This document shows positions 8,990 to 18,884 of a DNA stretch of 38,297 nt, in pieces. The first letter of the stretch is position 1. Each line of letters starts with the position of its first letter. Source of the stretch: Gracilaria caudata (taxonomy: Eukaryota; Rhodophyta; Florideophyceae; Gracilariales; Gracilariaceae); the NCBI GenBank assembly GCA_030374735.1, contig JASCIV010000147.1, positions 1 through 38,297 of the forward strand. The letters are read 5' to 3'. The notes beneath the pieces are model-generated. The model was not told the DNA's origin. It did no database searches and worked only from the letters and a program-made list of their open reading frames with translations. The translations under genes and the position numbers were made by a program.

Positions 8990-11900
8990 ATGACACAAAA
9001 AAAACTTATAGAACCATTATTTTTAAATAAAGTTGTAGATAAATCACAATTAAGACAATTAATTACATGGGCTTTTAGAAATTATGGTATAGCTCGTGCC
9101 TCTAACATGGCAGATACTTTGAAGGATTTAGGATTTTTATATGCAACTAAAGCAGGAATATCTTTAAGTTTAGAAGATTTACGTATTCCTCCTATCAAAA
9201 ATCATCTTCTTAATACTACTATGGAAATAATAGATGATACAGATAATAGGTATAGAAGAGGAGAAATAACAGCTGTTGAGCGGTTTCAAAAGGTAATTGA
9301 TACATGGAATAATGCAAGTGATACTCTGAAAAGACAAGTCATTAAATATTTTACAGAAAAGGATCCTTTAAATTCTATCTATATGATGGCTTTTTCTGGG
9401 GCAAGAGCTAATATTTCACAAGTAAGACAATTAGTAGGTATGAGGGGCTTAATGGCAGATCCTCAAGGTCAAATTATTGATTTACCTATATCAAGTAATT
9501 TTAGAGAAGGTTTGACAGTAACAGATTATTTTATTTCTTCTTATGGAGCTCGGAAAGGTCTCGTTGATACGGCTTTACGAACGGCAGATTCAGGTTACTT
9601 AACTCGCAGATTAGTAGATGTTGCTCAAGATGTAATTATAAGAGAGTCAGATTGTAATACTTCTAAAGGTATTCTTTTAGAAGCCATGATAGATAATAGA
9701 AAAACTTTAATTTCTTTGAGTCAGGCTTTGATAGGTCGTGTATTAGCAGAGGATATTTTTGATTCATTCAATGGAAGATTAATTGCTGCAGCAAATAAAG
9801 AAATATCTCCTGAACTCGCTAATAAGATTGTTGGTTCAGGAATATCTAGTGTATTAGTTAGATCACCTATCACATGTGATGCTGTAAAATCAGTATGTCA
9901 GTTATGCTATGGATGGAATTTGGCTCATGGAAAAATTGTAGATTTAGGGGAAGCTGTTGGTATTATTGCAGCTCAGTCTATTGGTGAACCCGGTACTCAA
10001 CTAACTATGAGGACTTTTCATACAGGTGGAGTTTTTACAGGTGAATTAGCTCAAACCGTAATTAGTTCTTCTGAGTGTCAAGTTAAATATCCAAGCAATA
10101 TCATTTTAAGTGATACTCGAACTCGTCATGGTGATCATGCTTTTTTAGTAGAAAAAGATACCAAATTAAAGTTGGTAGATGTTAATAAAAGGCATGCAAG
10201 CTTACCTTTAATTAAAGGTTCATTATTGTTTGTGAAGAATTTAGATTTTATTAAATCCGGTCAAGTAATAGCTGAATATCCTACGACTAATAGGATTATT
10301 ACAGAAAAAGCACAAAAAGCTGTTTTAGCAGATTTTTCTGGTAGTATTTATTTAAAGGATTTATCTTTAAATGAAGTACAAAATGAACAGAAGACTTTTA
10401 AAAATGTCGTTAAGGGTGGAGTTGTATGGATCCTTGCTGGACATGTTTTTACTGTACCATACGGTGCTCAATTAGTGATTTCTGAAAATGATTTTATATA
10501 TGAAAATAATTTAATTGGAAAAACTGAATTTATCAGTCGTTATAATGGCAGAATTCGTATTTTCAAAAAGAAACAAGATTTTATAAAAGACATACTTATT
10601 ATTACATCTTCCAAAACATATATTAATATAGATGTTTTGACAAAATTTTATAATGGATATCAACACTACTTTTTAATAACAGAAGAGCAAGATCAATTTG
10701 TTTTAAAAACTTTACCTAATCAATATATTGTTGACAAGCAATTGATAGCAGAGTTGATTACTGATGTTTATCGTACAAATACTGGAGGAATTATTAAATA
10801 TTTGGATTTATCTGTATCAGATAAACAAATAGATGTTCATAATAAAAAAGATTACTACGATATTATAAATGGTGGTTATGTGCTATGGATAGCAGAAGAG
10901 ACACATGAAATAAATAAAGATATATCTTTACTTTTAGTTAAGCATGGTCAATTTATAGATGCAGGTACAGAAATTATAAAAAATATTTTTGCTAATAGCA
11001 GTGGAATTATTGATATTGTACAAAAAGAAGGTATTGTTAGAGAAATTATAATTAAGCCAGGTATATTATATCCATATTCTAAGCATCATGATAATAAATC
11101 TAGAGGTTTTTTAAGACCAGGCGAAATTATTACTCATAATTTGAAAACAGATAAATTAGTTTATTGGGAACACTTTTACATAAAAAATGAACCATTTAAT
11201 TTGATTAGACCAGTAGTAGTTTATTCAATTCCCAGCAAAACTATAAATTTTAGATATTCTGGAGACTCTTTTAATACTAATATATGTAATTTGAAATTAG
11301 TAAAACGTATTTATTTTAGAGATGGCGAAAGGATAAAGTCAGTATCAGGTATAGACATTGTTAAAACTTACTTAATAGCTGATTTACATAAAGAATGTTC
11401 AAATTTAACTTGTACATTACAGTTAAATACTGATTCAAGAAATAACTCTATATTTAGGATGAAGATTGTGACAATGGATCAATTGTCTTTGAAAGATAAA
11501 AATGATACGACTGATATAAAAAATTTATATACAAGAACGCGTTTATTAGTTAAAAATAATCAATATGTTAAAAGTGGTACTATATTAGCTCAAACTGAAA
11601 TATTCTCTTGTCATCAAGGACAAGTAGTTTCTATTCAGCAAAATAAAGCCTCCAATCCAAGAATCTTATTAGTGACTTCACTAGATACAAAAATTTTTTC
11701 TGTTAATAATAATCAAAATATCAAAGTGAATGTAAATGATTGGGTATATGCAGGAGATGAAATTGCTACCAATCTTGTTTCGTATAGTTCAGGAAGAGTT
11801 ATTTCTATTATGGATAATCAAGTTACTGTTCGTTTAGGACAACCATATTTAATATCTAGAGGTTCTTTTGTTCATGTTAATCATCAAGCTTTAGTGCAAA

Positions 11901-12670
11901 GAGGTGAAAATATTGCTACATTGATTTTTGAAAGAGCTAAAACAGGTGATATTGTACAGGGTTTACCAAGAATAGAAGAGATCTTAGAAGCGCGTAAAAA
12001 AGCTGATACAGTTTTTAATCCACATATAGTTTTAGAGTCTCAATTTCATACATATTTGAATCAAGGTCTAAGTTTATATGATGCAACAAGACTTAGTTTA
12101 TTAATATTACAGTTATATTTAGTTAAAGAGTTGCAATTGGTTTATCAATCTCAAGGAGTAGAAATTTCAGATAAGCATATTGAAGTGATTGTAAGACAGA
12201 TGACATCTAAGGTAAAAATTGAGAATGGAGGTGATGCTGATTGTTTGCCAGGAGAAATTATAGAACTGCAAAAAATAGAATTAATTAATCAGTCCTTACG
12301 TTTATCAGGTAAAGAAGAAGCATTATATCATCCAATTTTATTAGGTATTACTAAAGCGTCACTTAATACAGAAAGTTTTATATCTGCAGCTAGTTTTCAA
12401 GAAACAACAAAAGTTTTAACAGATGCGGCTATTTCAGGTAAATTAGATTGGCTAAGAGGTTTAAAAGAAAATGTAATTATAGGACGTTTAATACCTGCTG
12501 GCACTGGATTTAATCTTTATAATAATTCTCAATTTAATTGTCGAAATACACAAAACTTTTATCGAAAAGATTTATTGTCATTTACTCAAAACTCTAAAGA
12601 ATTGAATTTTGAAGATATTATTGTTGATGATAGAAATGCTCATATGTATTCTACAAATAACAATTTATAA
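8990..12670 (+). CDS. rpoC2: RNA polymerase beta-double-prime subunit
   Basis: C-terminal part of the split beta-prime chain, 1226 residues from ATG 8990. Recognisable parts are the bridge/trigger region (YMMAFSGARANISQVRQLVGMRGLM and FREGLTVTDYFISSYGARKGLVDTALRTADSGYLTRRLVDVAQD), the cysteine cluster CDAVKSVCQLCYGW, the EAVGIIAAQSIGEPGTQLTMRTFHTGG block and the C-terminal QGLPRIEEILEARKK. A long poorly conserved insertion (about residues 390-950), as in other cyanobacterial and plastid forms, separates the conserved ends. The frame also opens at TTG 8954, overlapping rpoC1, but MTQKKLIEPLFLN is the family-like start. Confidence 0.98.
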   Translation: MTQKKLIEPLFLNKVVDKSQLRQLITWAFRNYGIARASNMADTLKDLGFLYATKAGISLSLEDLRIPPIKNHLLNTTMEIIDDTDNRYRRGEITAVERFQKVIDTWNNASDTLKRQVIKYFTEKDPLNSIYMMAFSGARANISQVRQLVGMRGLMADPQGQIIDLPISSNFREGLTVTDYFISSYGARKGLVDTALRTADSGYLTRRLVDVAQDVIIRESDCNTSKGILLEAMIDNRKTLISLSQALIGRVLAEDIFDSFNGRLIAAANKEISPELANKIVGSGISSVLVRSPITCDAVKSVCQLCYGWNLAHGKIVDLGEAVGIIAAQSIGEPGTQLTMRTFHTGGVFTGELAQTVISSSECQVKYPSNIILSDTRTRHGDHAFLVEKDTKLKLVDVNKRHASLPLIKGSLLFVKNLDFIKSGQVIAEYPTTNRIITEKAQKAVLADFSGSIYLKDLSLNEVQNEQKTFKNVVKGGVVWILAGHVFTVPYGAQLVISENDFIYENNLIGKTEFISRYNGRIRIFKKKQDFIKDILIITSSKTYINIDVLTKFYNGYQHYFLITEEQDQFVLKTLPNQYIVDKQLIAELITDVYRTNTGGIIKYLDLSVSDKQIDVHNKKDYYDIINGGYVLWIAEETHEINKDISLLLVKHGQFIDAGTEIIKNIFANSSGIIDIVQKEGIVREIIIKPGILYPYSKHHDNKSRGFLRPGEIITHNLKTDKLVYWEHFYIKNEPFNLIRPVVVYSIPSKTINFRYSGDSFNTNICNLKLVKRIYFRDGERIKSVSGIDIVKTYLIADLHKECSNLTCTLQLNTDSRNNSIFRMKIVTMDQLSLKDKNDTTDIKNLYTRTRLLVKNNQYVKSGTILAQTEIFSCHQGQVVSIQQNKASNPRILLVTSLDTKIFSVNNNQNIKVNVNDWVYAGDEIATNLVSYSSGRVISIMDNQVTVRLGQPYLISRGSFVHVNHQALVQRGENIATLIFERAKTGDIVQGLPRIEEILEARKKADTVFNPHIVLESQFHTYLNQGLSLYDATRLSLLILQLYLVKELQLVYQSQGVEISDKHIEVIVRQMTSKVKIENGGDADCLPGEIIELQKIELINQSLRLSGKEEALYHPILLGITKASLNTESFISAASFQETTKVLTDAAISGKLDWLRGLKENVIIGRLIPAGTGFNLYNNSQFNCRNTQNFYRKDLLSFTQNSKELNFEDIIVDDRNAHMYSTNNNL

Positions 12671-12801
12671 TTTCCTGTGTAGTGTAAATATATCTATATT
12701 GTAGGTTGGATTTAGATCATTGTGTTATTATGGTTTACATATTAATATAAATTCTATTTTGTTTTTTCTTGATTATTATCTATATAATTATTTCATAAGT
12801 T

Positions 12802-13497
12802 ATGTCAATAGTTTCATTAAGTGAATTGCTGGAAGCTGGTGCTCATTTTGGACATCAGTCTAGAAGATGGAATCCAAAAATGTTTCCATATATTTATACC
12901 GAAAGAAATGGTATACATATTATAGATTTAGTGCAAACAGCTCAATTATTAACAGAAGCATGTCATTTTATTCATGATGCTTCTCAAGAAGGGAAAAAAT
13001 TTTTATTTTTAGGTACAAAAAGGCAAGCTGCCGGAGTAATTGCAGAACAGGCTATACGTTCTAATTCTTATTATGTTAATCAAAGATGGTTAGGCGGTAT
13101 GTTAACTAATTGGATGACAATTAAATCAAGAGTTGATCGTTTGCAAAAATTAGAAATGGAAGAAGATGCTGGTATGATTGATGTGTTGCCAAAGAAAGAA
13201 GCATCAATTTACCGTAGAGAATTAGAAAAATTAAGAAAAAATTTAAACGGCATTAAAAATATGAGTAAATTGCCTGACTTTGTTATAGTTGTAGATCAAA
13301 AACGTGAAACAACAGCTATTCAAGAATGTATTAAATTAGGTATACCTACTATTTGTATATTAGATACAAATTGCAATCCGGAGATTATAGATATTCCAAT
13401 ACCAGCAAATGATGATGCTATTAGATCTATTAAGTTAATTATTAGCAAAATAGCTGATTCTATAATAGAAGGTGCAAATCATAACCCAAAAAGTTAG
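12802..13497 (+). CDS. rps2: 30S ribosomal protein S2
   Basis: A 231-residue small-subunit protein. Diagnostic stretches are LLEAGAHFGHQSRRWNPKM at the N terminus, FLFLGTKRQA, YYVNQRWLGGMLTNW and PDFVIVVDQKRETTAIQEC. It follows rpoC2 after 131 bases and precedes tsf, preserving the bacterial rps2-tsf pairing. Length and motifs are normal. Confidence 0.98.
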   Translation: MSIVSLSELLEAGAHFGHQSRRWNPKMFPYIYTERNGIHIIDLVQTAQLLTEACHFIHDASQEGKKFLFLGTKRQAAGVIAEQAIRSNSYYVNQRWLGGMLTNWMTIKSRVDRLQKLEMEEDAGMIDVLPKKEASIYRRELEKLRKNLNGIKNMSKLPDFVIVVDQKRETTAIQECIKLGIPTICILDTNCNPEIIDIPIPANDDAIRSIKLIISKIADSIIEGANHNPKS

Positions 13498-13552
13498 ATA
13501 GCAAGCCTAAATTAAAATAATGATTTAATAATTGATTAGGGATGAATATGAG

Positions 13553-14170
13553 ATGAAAATACAAATTTCTCCACATTTTGTTAAGGAATTACGTATTAAA
13601 ACGGGGGCTGGTATGATGGACTGTAAAAAAGCTCTTCAAGCAGCAGATGGAAATATGGAAATAGCTTTAGAGAATTTACGTAAAAAGGGATTAGCATCGG
13701 CTGATAAAAAATCAACAAGATTAGCAACAGAAGGTATAATAGACAGCTATATTCATATAGGTTCAAGAATAGGCGTGTTAATTGAATTAAACTGTGAAAC
13801 AGATTTTGTAGCTAGACGTATTGAATTTCAAAAGTTAGCTAAAAATTTAGCTATGCAAGTTGCAGCTTGTCAAAGTGTTTTTTATGTATCTGTAAATGAC
13901 ATACCTCAATATATTGTTGATAATGAAATTAGGATTGAGTCGGGAAAAGAAGATATTCTTGATAAGCCCCCTAAAATAAAAGATCAAATTATTAAAGCAA
14001 GAGTAGATAAAAGATTAAAAGAAATGTCTTTAATGCACCAAACCTTTATAAAAGATCAAAATATTGTAATTCAAGATTTGGTTAAAGAACATATAGCTTT
14101 ACTTGGAGAGAATATAAAAGTAAGGCGTTTTCAAAGATTCTTGCTGGGTGAAAAAATAGATTCAAACTAA
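13553..14170 (+). CDS. tsf: Translation elongation factor Ts
   Basis: Nucleotide exchange factor for EF-Tu. From ATG 13553 the protein has 205 residues, beginning MKIQISPHFVKELRIKTGAGMMDCKKALQ, the characteristic UBA-like N-terminal domain, followed by ELNCETDFVAR, the EF-Tu contact segment. It then has a shortened dimerization region and a C-terminal FLLGEK module. The open frame extends back to a TTG at 13532, but the family starts at the later ATG. Retention of tsf on the plastid genome is characteristic of red algae and their derivatives. Confidence 0.96.
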   Translation: MKIQISPHFVKELRIKTGAGMMDCKKALQAADGNMEIALENLRKKGLASADKKSTRLATEGIIDSYIHIGSRIGVLIELNCETDFVARRIEFQKLAKNLAMQVAACQSVFYVSVNDIPQYIVDNEIRIESGKEDILDKPPKIKDQIIKARVDKRLKEMSLMHQTFIKDQNIVIQDLVKEHIALLGENIKVRRFQRFLLGEKIDSN

Positions 14171-14351
14171 ATTATATATATTTTATTTTATATAGTAAAA
14201 ACTGTTGAAAATTTAAAAATAAAGTTAAATAATTACTATATCAATATATAATTAATTGTAATAGTGTTTTTATTTTAATTAATAAAGAGATTTAAAGTAA
14301 AAATCTAATATATTCAAATTATGTATACTACTTATTTAAATCATAATTTTT

Positions 14352-15098
14352 ATGGATTATACAAAATTAGCAGAAATTTTTTCATTTGCTCCAGTATCTG
14401 CAGTTGAAGTAGGTAAGCATTTATATTGGACAATAGGTAGTTATAAATTACATGGACAAGTTTTTATAGTTTCATGGTTGGTAATAGCTATATTGATTAC
14501 TATTGCTTTTATAGGAACTAGAAAATTAGATAAAATACCTGGAAAATGGCAAAATTTTATGGAATTTATACTGGAATTTTTGCAAGATATAGCAAAAAAT
14601 CAAATAGGAGAGCATGAATATCGCTCATGGGTTCCATATATCGCAACTATTTTTTTATTCATTTTGGGTAGCAATTGGGCAGGTGCCTTAATTCCTTGGA
14701 AATTAATTCATTTGCCAGAAGGTGAATTAGCAGCGCCTACTAACGATATAAATACCACAGTTGCTCTATCTTTATTAACTTCAATGGCATATTTCTATGC
14801 TGGTTTAAGTAAAAATGGTTTAGGTTACTTTATGCGTTATATTGAACCAACACCCGTATTATTACCAATTAATATTTTGGAGGATTTTACAAAACCTTTG
14901 TCTCTTAGTTTTAGATTATTTGGTAATATCTTAGCTGATGAACTTGTTGTGTCAGTCTTTACGTTACTAGTTCCAATTTTAATACCATTACCTGTTATGA
15001 TATTAGGACTATTTGCCAGTTCTATTCAGGCATTAATTTTCTCTACTTTATCTGCTGCTTATATAGGTGAAGCTATGGAAGGACATGGTGATCATTAA
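14352..15098 (+). CDS. atpI: ATP synthase CF0 subunit a (IV)
   Basis: Membrane subunit a of the thylakoid ATP synthase, which forms the proton half-channels beside the c-ring; 248 residues and mainly transmembrane helices. The conserved segment containing the essential arginine is visible as LEDFTKPLSLSFRLFGNILADELV (about 177-200), and the C terminus SSIQALIFSTLSAAYIGEAMEGHGDH is typical. It is the first gene of a six-gene cluster in the order a-c-b'-b-delta-alpha, the cyanobacterial arrangement. Confidence 0.98.
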   Translation: MDYTKLAEIFSFAPVSAVEVGKHLYWTIGSYKLHGQVFIVSWLVIAILITIAFIGTRKLDKIPGKWQNFMEFILEFLQDIAKNQIGEHEYRSWVPYIATIFLFILGSNWAGALIPWKLIHLPEGELAAPTNDINTTVALSLLTSMAYFYAGLSKNGLGYFMRYIEPTPVLLPINILEDFTKPLSLSFRLFGNILADELVVSVFTLLVPILIPLPVMILGLFASSIQALIFSTLSAAYIGEAMEGHGDH

Positions 15099-15201
15099 AA
15101 TCAATATATCAATTTAATATCTTGAATAGTTAGTTAAACTTGTATTATTTGAATTTGAAATCTGTTAATTTTCTATATATTCTAATTATATAATACTATT
15201 T

Positions 15202-15450
15202 ATGGATTCTATCATTTCTGCTGCTTCGGTTATAGCTGCTGGTCTTGCTGTAGGTCTTGCTGCGATTGGACCTGGAATTGGTCAAGGTAGCGCTGCAGCT
15301 AATGCTGTAGAGGGTATTGCTAGACAACCAGAAGTTGAAGGCAAAATTCGAGGTACGCTTCTACTAAGTTTAGCTTTTATGGAGTCTTTAACAATATATG
15401 GTTTAGTAGTTGCATTATCACTTTTATTTGCAAATCCTTACACGGGTTAA
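15202..15450 (+). CDS. atpH: ATP synthase CF0 subunit c (III)
   Basis: The 82-residue proteolipid whose oligomer forms the rotating c-ring. Two transmembrane helices flank the RQPEVEGKIRG polar loop, and the proton-carrying glutamate is in the second helix (LAFMESLTIYG, about residue 61). The first helix has the glycine-rich GLAAIGPGIGQGSAA packing motif. A stem-loop with a T tract follows at 15462. Confidence 0.98.
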   Translation: MDSIISAASVIAAGLAVGLAAIGPGIGQGSAAANAVEGIARQPEVEGKIRGTLLLSLAFMESLTIYGLVVALSLLFANPYTG

Positions 15451-15461
15451 ATTAGTTATTT

Positions 15462-15516
15462 ACGCTTAGTTTTTATATTTCTATTATTAATTCTAGAATT
15501 AGAAGCTAAGCGTTTT
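15462..15516 (+). terminator. Stem-loop downstream of atpH
   Basis: ACGCTTAG (15462-15469) pairs perfectly with CTAAGCGT (15505-15512), followed by a short T-rich run. The large loop contains its own palindrome, ATTCTAGAAT. Its place between the abundant c-subunit gene and atpG suggests a partial terminator or 3' end protector that raises atpH mRNA relative to its neighbours; this role is inference. Confidence 0.5.
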
Positions 15517-15577
15517 ATCAGATTGTAATTATGAAATTTGTATCTAAAATATAAATCTAACATTAATATATAGGTAA

Positions 15578-16054
15578 ATGATTGAATTTTCGTTTCTATT
15601 ATTCCAGATGTTAAGTGCAGAGACAGAAGGGGGGCTATTTGATTTTAATGCAACCTTGCCATTAATGGCATTGCAGTTTTTTGCTTTAACTATTGCATTA
15701 AATTCTATTTTTTATAAGCCTGTTATTAATGCACTGGACGAAAGGGATGAATATATTCGTAATAGTTTAACTACAGCCTCTGCTTCTTTATTAAGAGCTG
15801 ATGAGTTGACAAAAAAATATGAACATCAGTTAGCAGAATCAAGAAAAAAAGCTCAAGATATTATTAAAGTGGCTCAAGAGCAAGCTCAACAAATAGTATC
15901 TGTGAAAATAAAAGAGGCACAGATGGATGCAGAAAGATTAGTATCTGAAGCATATGATCAGTTAAATGTTCAGAAAGAGAACGCTTTAAAGACTTTGGAA
16001 ACACAAGTTGATACTTTAAGTGATATGATTAAAGTAAAGTTATTAAATGATTAA
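15578..16054 (+). CDS. atpG: ATP synthase CF0 subunit b' (II)
   Basis: Peripheral-stalk subunit b', 158 residues. After a short N-terminal part with GGLFDFNATLPLMALQFFALTIALNSIFYKPVINALDERD (membrane anchor and family signature), the rest is a long charged helix rich in alanine, glutamine, lysine and glutamate, expected to pair with the b subunit as a right-handed coiled coil. It is placed directly before atpF, as in cyanobacteria. Confidence 0.96.
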   Translation: MIEFSFLLFQMLSAETEGGLFDFNATLPLMALQFFALTIALNSIFYKPVINALDERDEYIRNSLTTASASLLRADELTKKYEHQLAESRKKAQDIIKVAQEQAQQIVSVKIKEAQMDAERLVSEAYDQLNVQKENALKTLETQVDTLSDMIKVKLLND

Positions 16055-16123
16055 TAAATATGATAACTATAAAATTTTGTTACTATTTTAAATAATTTGT
16101 AATATTTGGGATATATAGAAAGA

Positions 16124-16672
16124 ATGGAAAATTCTATGCAAGTTTTTAATATAATTGCAAATTTTGAGACGAATATTAAAGAAGGTATTAGTTTTAATAC
16201 AGATTTTTTAGAAGCTAATGTAATTAATATTCTATTGTTACTATCAGGTCTTATATATGTATTAAAAGAGTTTTTAGGCTCTATTCTTGTTACCAGACAG
16301 GAAAAAGTTTTATTGGCTATACAAGAATCAGAAGAACGTTTACAGCAAGCTAATTTAAGATTGAGCGAGTCAGAGAAGCAGCTTGCTCAAACACAAATGG
16401 TTATTACACAAATTATAAAGGAAGCGGAATTAACTGCGCAAAAAGTTAGGCAATCTATATTAGATCAAGGAAAAGCAGATGTAAATAAATTAATATCTGC
16501 TAGTAAAGCCAGTATTGCAACAGCTGAAATTCAAATTAAACAACAAATTCAGCTTCAGATTACATCTTTAGCTATAAAAAGAGTTACTATGCAGTTGCAA
16601 AATCAAATCACTCCTGCTCTTCAGAGTAAAATTATTGATAACAATATTGCTCAATTGGGAGGTCATTTATGA
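16124..16672 (+). CDS. atpF: ATP synthase CF0 subunit b (I)
   Basis: Peripheral-stalk subunit b, 182 residues from ATG 16124. It has one N-terminal membrane segment (INILLLLSGLIYVLKEFLGSIL) and then a long amphipathic helix (QEKVLLAIQESEERLQQANLRLSESEKQLAQTQ and onward). The frame is open back to TTG 16106; I prefer the ATG that gives MENSMQVFN. The stop codon overlaps the atpD start by four bases (ATGA), implying translational coupling. No intron is present, unlike atpF in land plants. Confidence 0.95.
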   Translation: MENSMQVFNIIANFETNIKEGISFNTDFLEANVINILLLLSGLIYVLKEFLGSILVTRQEKVLLAIQESEERLQQANLRLSESEKQLAQTQMVITQIIKEAELTAQKVRQSILDQGKADVNKLISASKASIATAEIQIKQQIQLQITSLAIKRVTMQLQNQITPALQSKIIDNNIAQLGGHL

Positions 16673-17238
16673 GCAGTCAAGGATTTATGTCTAAGGTTGC
16701 TATTCCTTATGCAGAAGCTCTTGTCGAATCAGCTAATAATGCTTCTGTATTAAATGAGGTAAACCAGGATTTATCTTTAATATCTGAAATACTAAAAGAA
16801 TCAAAAGAACTCAAAACATTTTTTTATAATCCTTTAGTTACAACGGAAGTGAAAAAAAATGTTGTAAATAAGCTATTTGCTAATCAAGTCCACAGTCTTG
16901 TTATTAGGTTTTTACTTGTTCTTATAGATAGGCGTAGAATTACACTATTAGATATTATTATTAGTAAGTATTTAGAATTAGTGTATCAGTTACAGTCAAT
17001 TGTAGTAGCAGAAATACTTACGCCAATTATTTTAACAGATATCCAGCAAAATGCATTAATAAGTAAAATAAAAGACATAACTAACAGTACAACCGTAAAG
17101 CTTGTAATTACAATAGAGCCCATATTAATAGCTGGTTTTATTGTAAAGATAGGATCTAAGACTATTGATACTAGTTTATATGGAAGATTAAAGCATATAG
17201 GCGCTTATTTGAACTCAGCTTCAAATATAAGTATTTAA
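16669..17238 (+). CDS. atpD: ATP synthase CF1 delta subunit
   Basis: The delta (OSCP-like) subunit that joins the stalk to the alpha3-beta3 head, 189 residues. The N-terminal KVAIPYAEALVESA and the C-terminal EPILIAGFIVKIGSKTIDTSLYGRLKHI are the two family signatures. A Shine-Dalgarno-like GGGAGGT ends five bases before the ATG, which overlaps the atpF stop. Plastid-encoded delta is a red and chromist trait; in green plastids the gene is nuclear. Confidence 0.97.
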   Translation: MSSQGFMSKVAIPYAEALVESANNASVLNEVNQDLSLISEILKESKELKTFFYNPLVTTEVKKNVVNKLFANQVHSLVIRFLLVLIDRRRITLLDIIISKYLELVYQLQSIVVAEILTPIILTDIQQNALISKIKDITNSTTVKLVITIEPILIAGFIVKIGSKTIDTSLYGRLKHIGAYLNSASNISI

Positions 17239-17276
17239 AATAAGATATATAATAAATAATAATTTATAACTTTAAT

Positions 17277-18788
17277 ATGTTAAATATCAGACCAGACGAA
17301 ATAAGCAATGTTATACGTCAACAAATTGATAAGTATGAACAAGAAGTTCAAGTAGCCAATATAGGTACTGTTTTGCAGGTTGGAGATGGTATTTCAAGAG
17401 TATATGGCCTAGATGAAGTTATGGCTGGAGAGTTATTGGAGTTTGAAGATCGCACAATTGGTATAGCTCTAAATTTGGAGAGCGATAATGTTGGAGTAGT
17501 TTTAATGGGTGATGGTAGAAATATATTAGAAGGTAGTTCTGTGAAAGCTACAGGTAAAATTGCTCAGATACCAGTTGGTGATTCTTTTTTAGGTAGAGTT
17601 GTAGATCCATTAGCACGACCAATTGATGCAAAGGGTTTACCAAATTCTTCAGAAACAAGATTAATTGAATCTTACGCTCCAGGTATTATTGGCAGACAAT
17701 CAGTTTGCGAACCTTTGCAAACTGGTATTACAGCAATTGATTCAATGATTCCTATAGGAAGAGGTCAAAGAGAGTTAATTATTGGTGATAGACAAACAGG
17801 CAAAACTGCAGTAGCACTAGATACTATTATTAATCAAAAAGGTCAAGATGTTATTTGTATATATGTTGCTATTGGTCAAAAGGCTTCATCAGTTGCTCAG
17901 GTTGTATCTACTTTACAAGAGAAAGGTGCTTTAGAATATACAATAGTTGTAGCATCCAACGCTGATGATCCAGCTACATTACAGTATATTGCTCCTTATA
18001 CAGGTGCTGCATTAGCAGAGTATTTCATGTATAAAGGTAAAGCAACTTTAGTAGTATATGATGATTTAACTAAACAAGCACAAGCTTATCGTCAAATGTC
18101 TTTATTACTACGTAGACCTCCTGGACGAGAAGCTTATCCAGGAGATGTCTTTTACTTGCATTCTCGACTATTAGAAAGGGCTGCAAAACTTAATAGTGAA
18201 TTAGGGGGAGGTAGTATGACCGCCTTACCTATTATTGAAACACAAGCTGGAGATGTTTCTGCTTATATTCCTACAAATGTTATATCTATTACAGATGGTC
18301 AAATTTTTCTATCTGGAGATTTATTCAATTCAGGTATTCGTCCAGCTATTAATGTTGGAATTTCTGTTTCTCGTGTAGGTTCAGCAGCTCAAATTAAAGC
18401 TATGAAGCAAGTTGCAGGGAAATTGAAGTTAGAATTAGCTCAATTTGCAGAATTAGAAGCTTTTTCTCAGTTTGCTTCTGATTTAGATAAAGCAACACAA
18501 AATCAGTTATCTCGCGGCCAGCGCTTAAGAGAAATTTTAAAGCAAGCACAAAATTCTCCTATTCCTGTTGAAGAGCAAACAGCTATTATTTATACAGGCA
18601 TTAATGGTTATTTAGATGATGTTGATTTACTGCAAGTTAAGGATTTTGTTAAAGCTTTAAGGGAAGATTTACGTAACTCAAAACCTGAATTTGGAGAGAG
18701 TATACGTACTACTAAAAAATTAAGCGAAGAAACAGAAGAGTTGTTGAAACAATCAATTGAAGATGTTAAGCAAGCTTTTTCAGTTTAG
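17277..18788 (+). CDS. atpA: ATP synthase CF1 alpha subunit
   Basis: Non-catalytic nucleotide-binding subunit of the F1 head, 503 residues. The P-loop GDRQTGKT is at about 170-177, followed by ICIYVAIGQKASSVAQVV and the conserved SALPI-like region as SMTALPIIETQAGDVSAYIPTNVISITDGQIFL. The arginine finger region SRVGSAAQIKAM is present. It is the last gene of the atp cluster here; atpB and atpE are not in the window. A strong hairpin follows at 18803. Confidence 0.98.
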   Translation: MLNIRPDEISNVIRQQIDKYEQEVQVANIGTVLQVGDGISRVYGLDEVMAGELLEFEDRTIGIALNLESDNVGVVLMGDGRNILEGSSVKATGKIAQIPVGDSFLGRVVDPLARPIDAKGLPNSSETRLIESYAPGIIGRQSVCEPLQTGITAIDSMIPIGRGQRELIIGDRQTGKTAVALDTIINQKGQDVICIYVAIGQKASSVAQVVSTLQEKGALEYTIVVASNADDPATLQYIAPYTGAALAEYFMYKGKATLVVYDDLTKQAQAYRQMSLLLRRPPGREAYPGDVFYLHSRLLERAAKLNSELGGGSMTALPIIETQAGDVSAYIPTNVISITDGQIFLSGDLFNSGIRPAINVGISVSRVGSAAQIKAMKQVAGKLKLELAQFAELEAFSQFASDLDKATQNQLSRGQRLREILKQAQNSPIPVEEQTAIIYTGINGYLDDVDLLQVKDFVKALREDLRNSKPEFGESIRTTKKLSEETEELLKQSIEDVKQAFSV

Positions 18789-18802
18789 GTTTAATTAGAA
18801 TT

Positions 18803-18852
18803 ATTAGGATATTTTAATATACTTATAATTATCAAATATCCTAATTTAATTT
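18803..18852. terminator. Bidirectional terminator between atpA and sufC
   Basis: ATTAGGATATTT (18803-18814) and AAATATCCTAAT (18834-18845) form a perfect 12-bp stem with a 19-base loop, followed by TTAATTTT. It lies in the 96-base gap between two convergent genes, so it can serve both the atp operon and the sufB-sufC unit. Confidence 0.65.
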
Positions 18853-18884
18853 TGAATTATGGTATAAGTTTTACCTTAATAAGT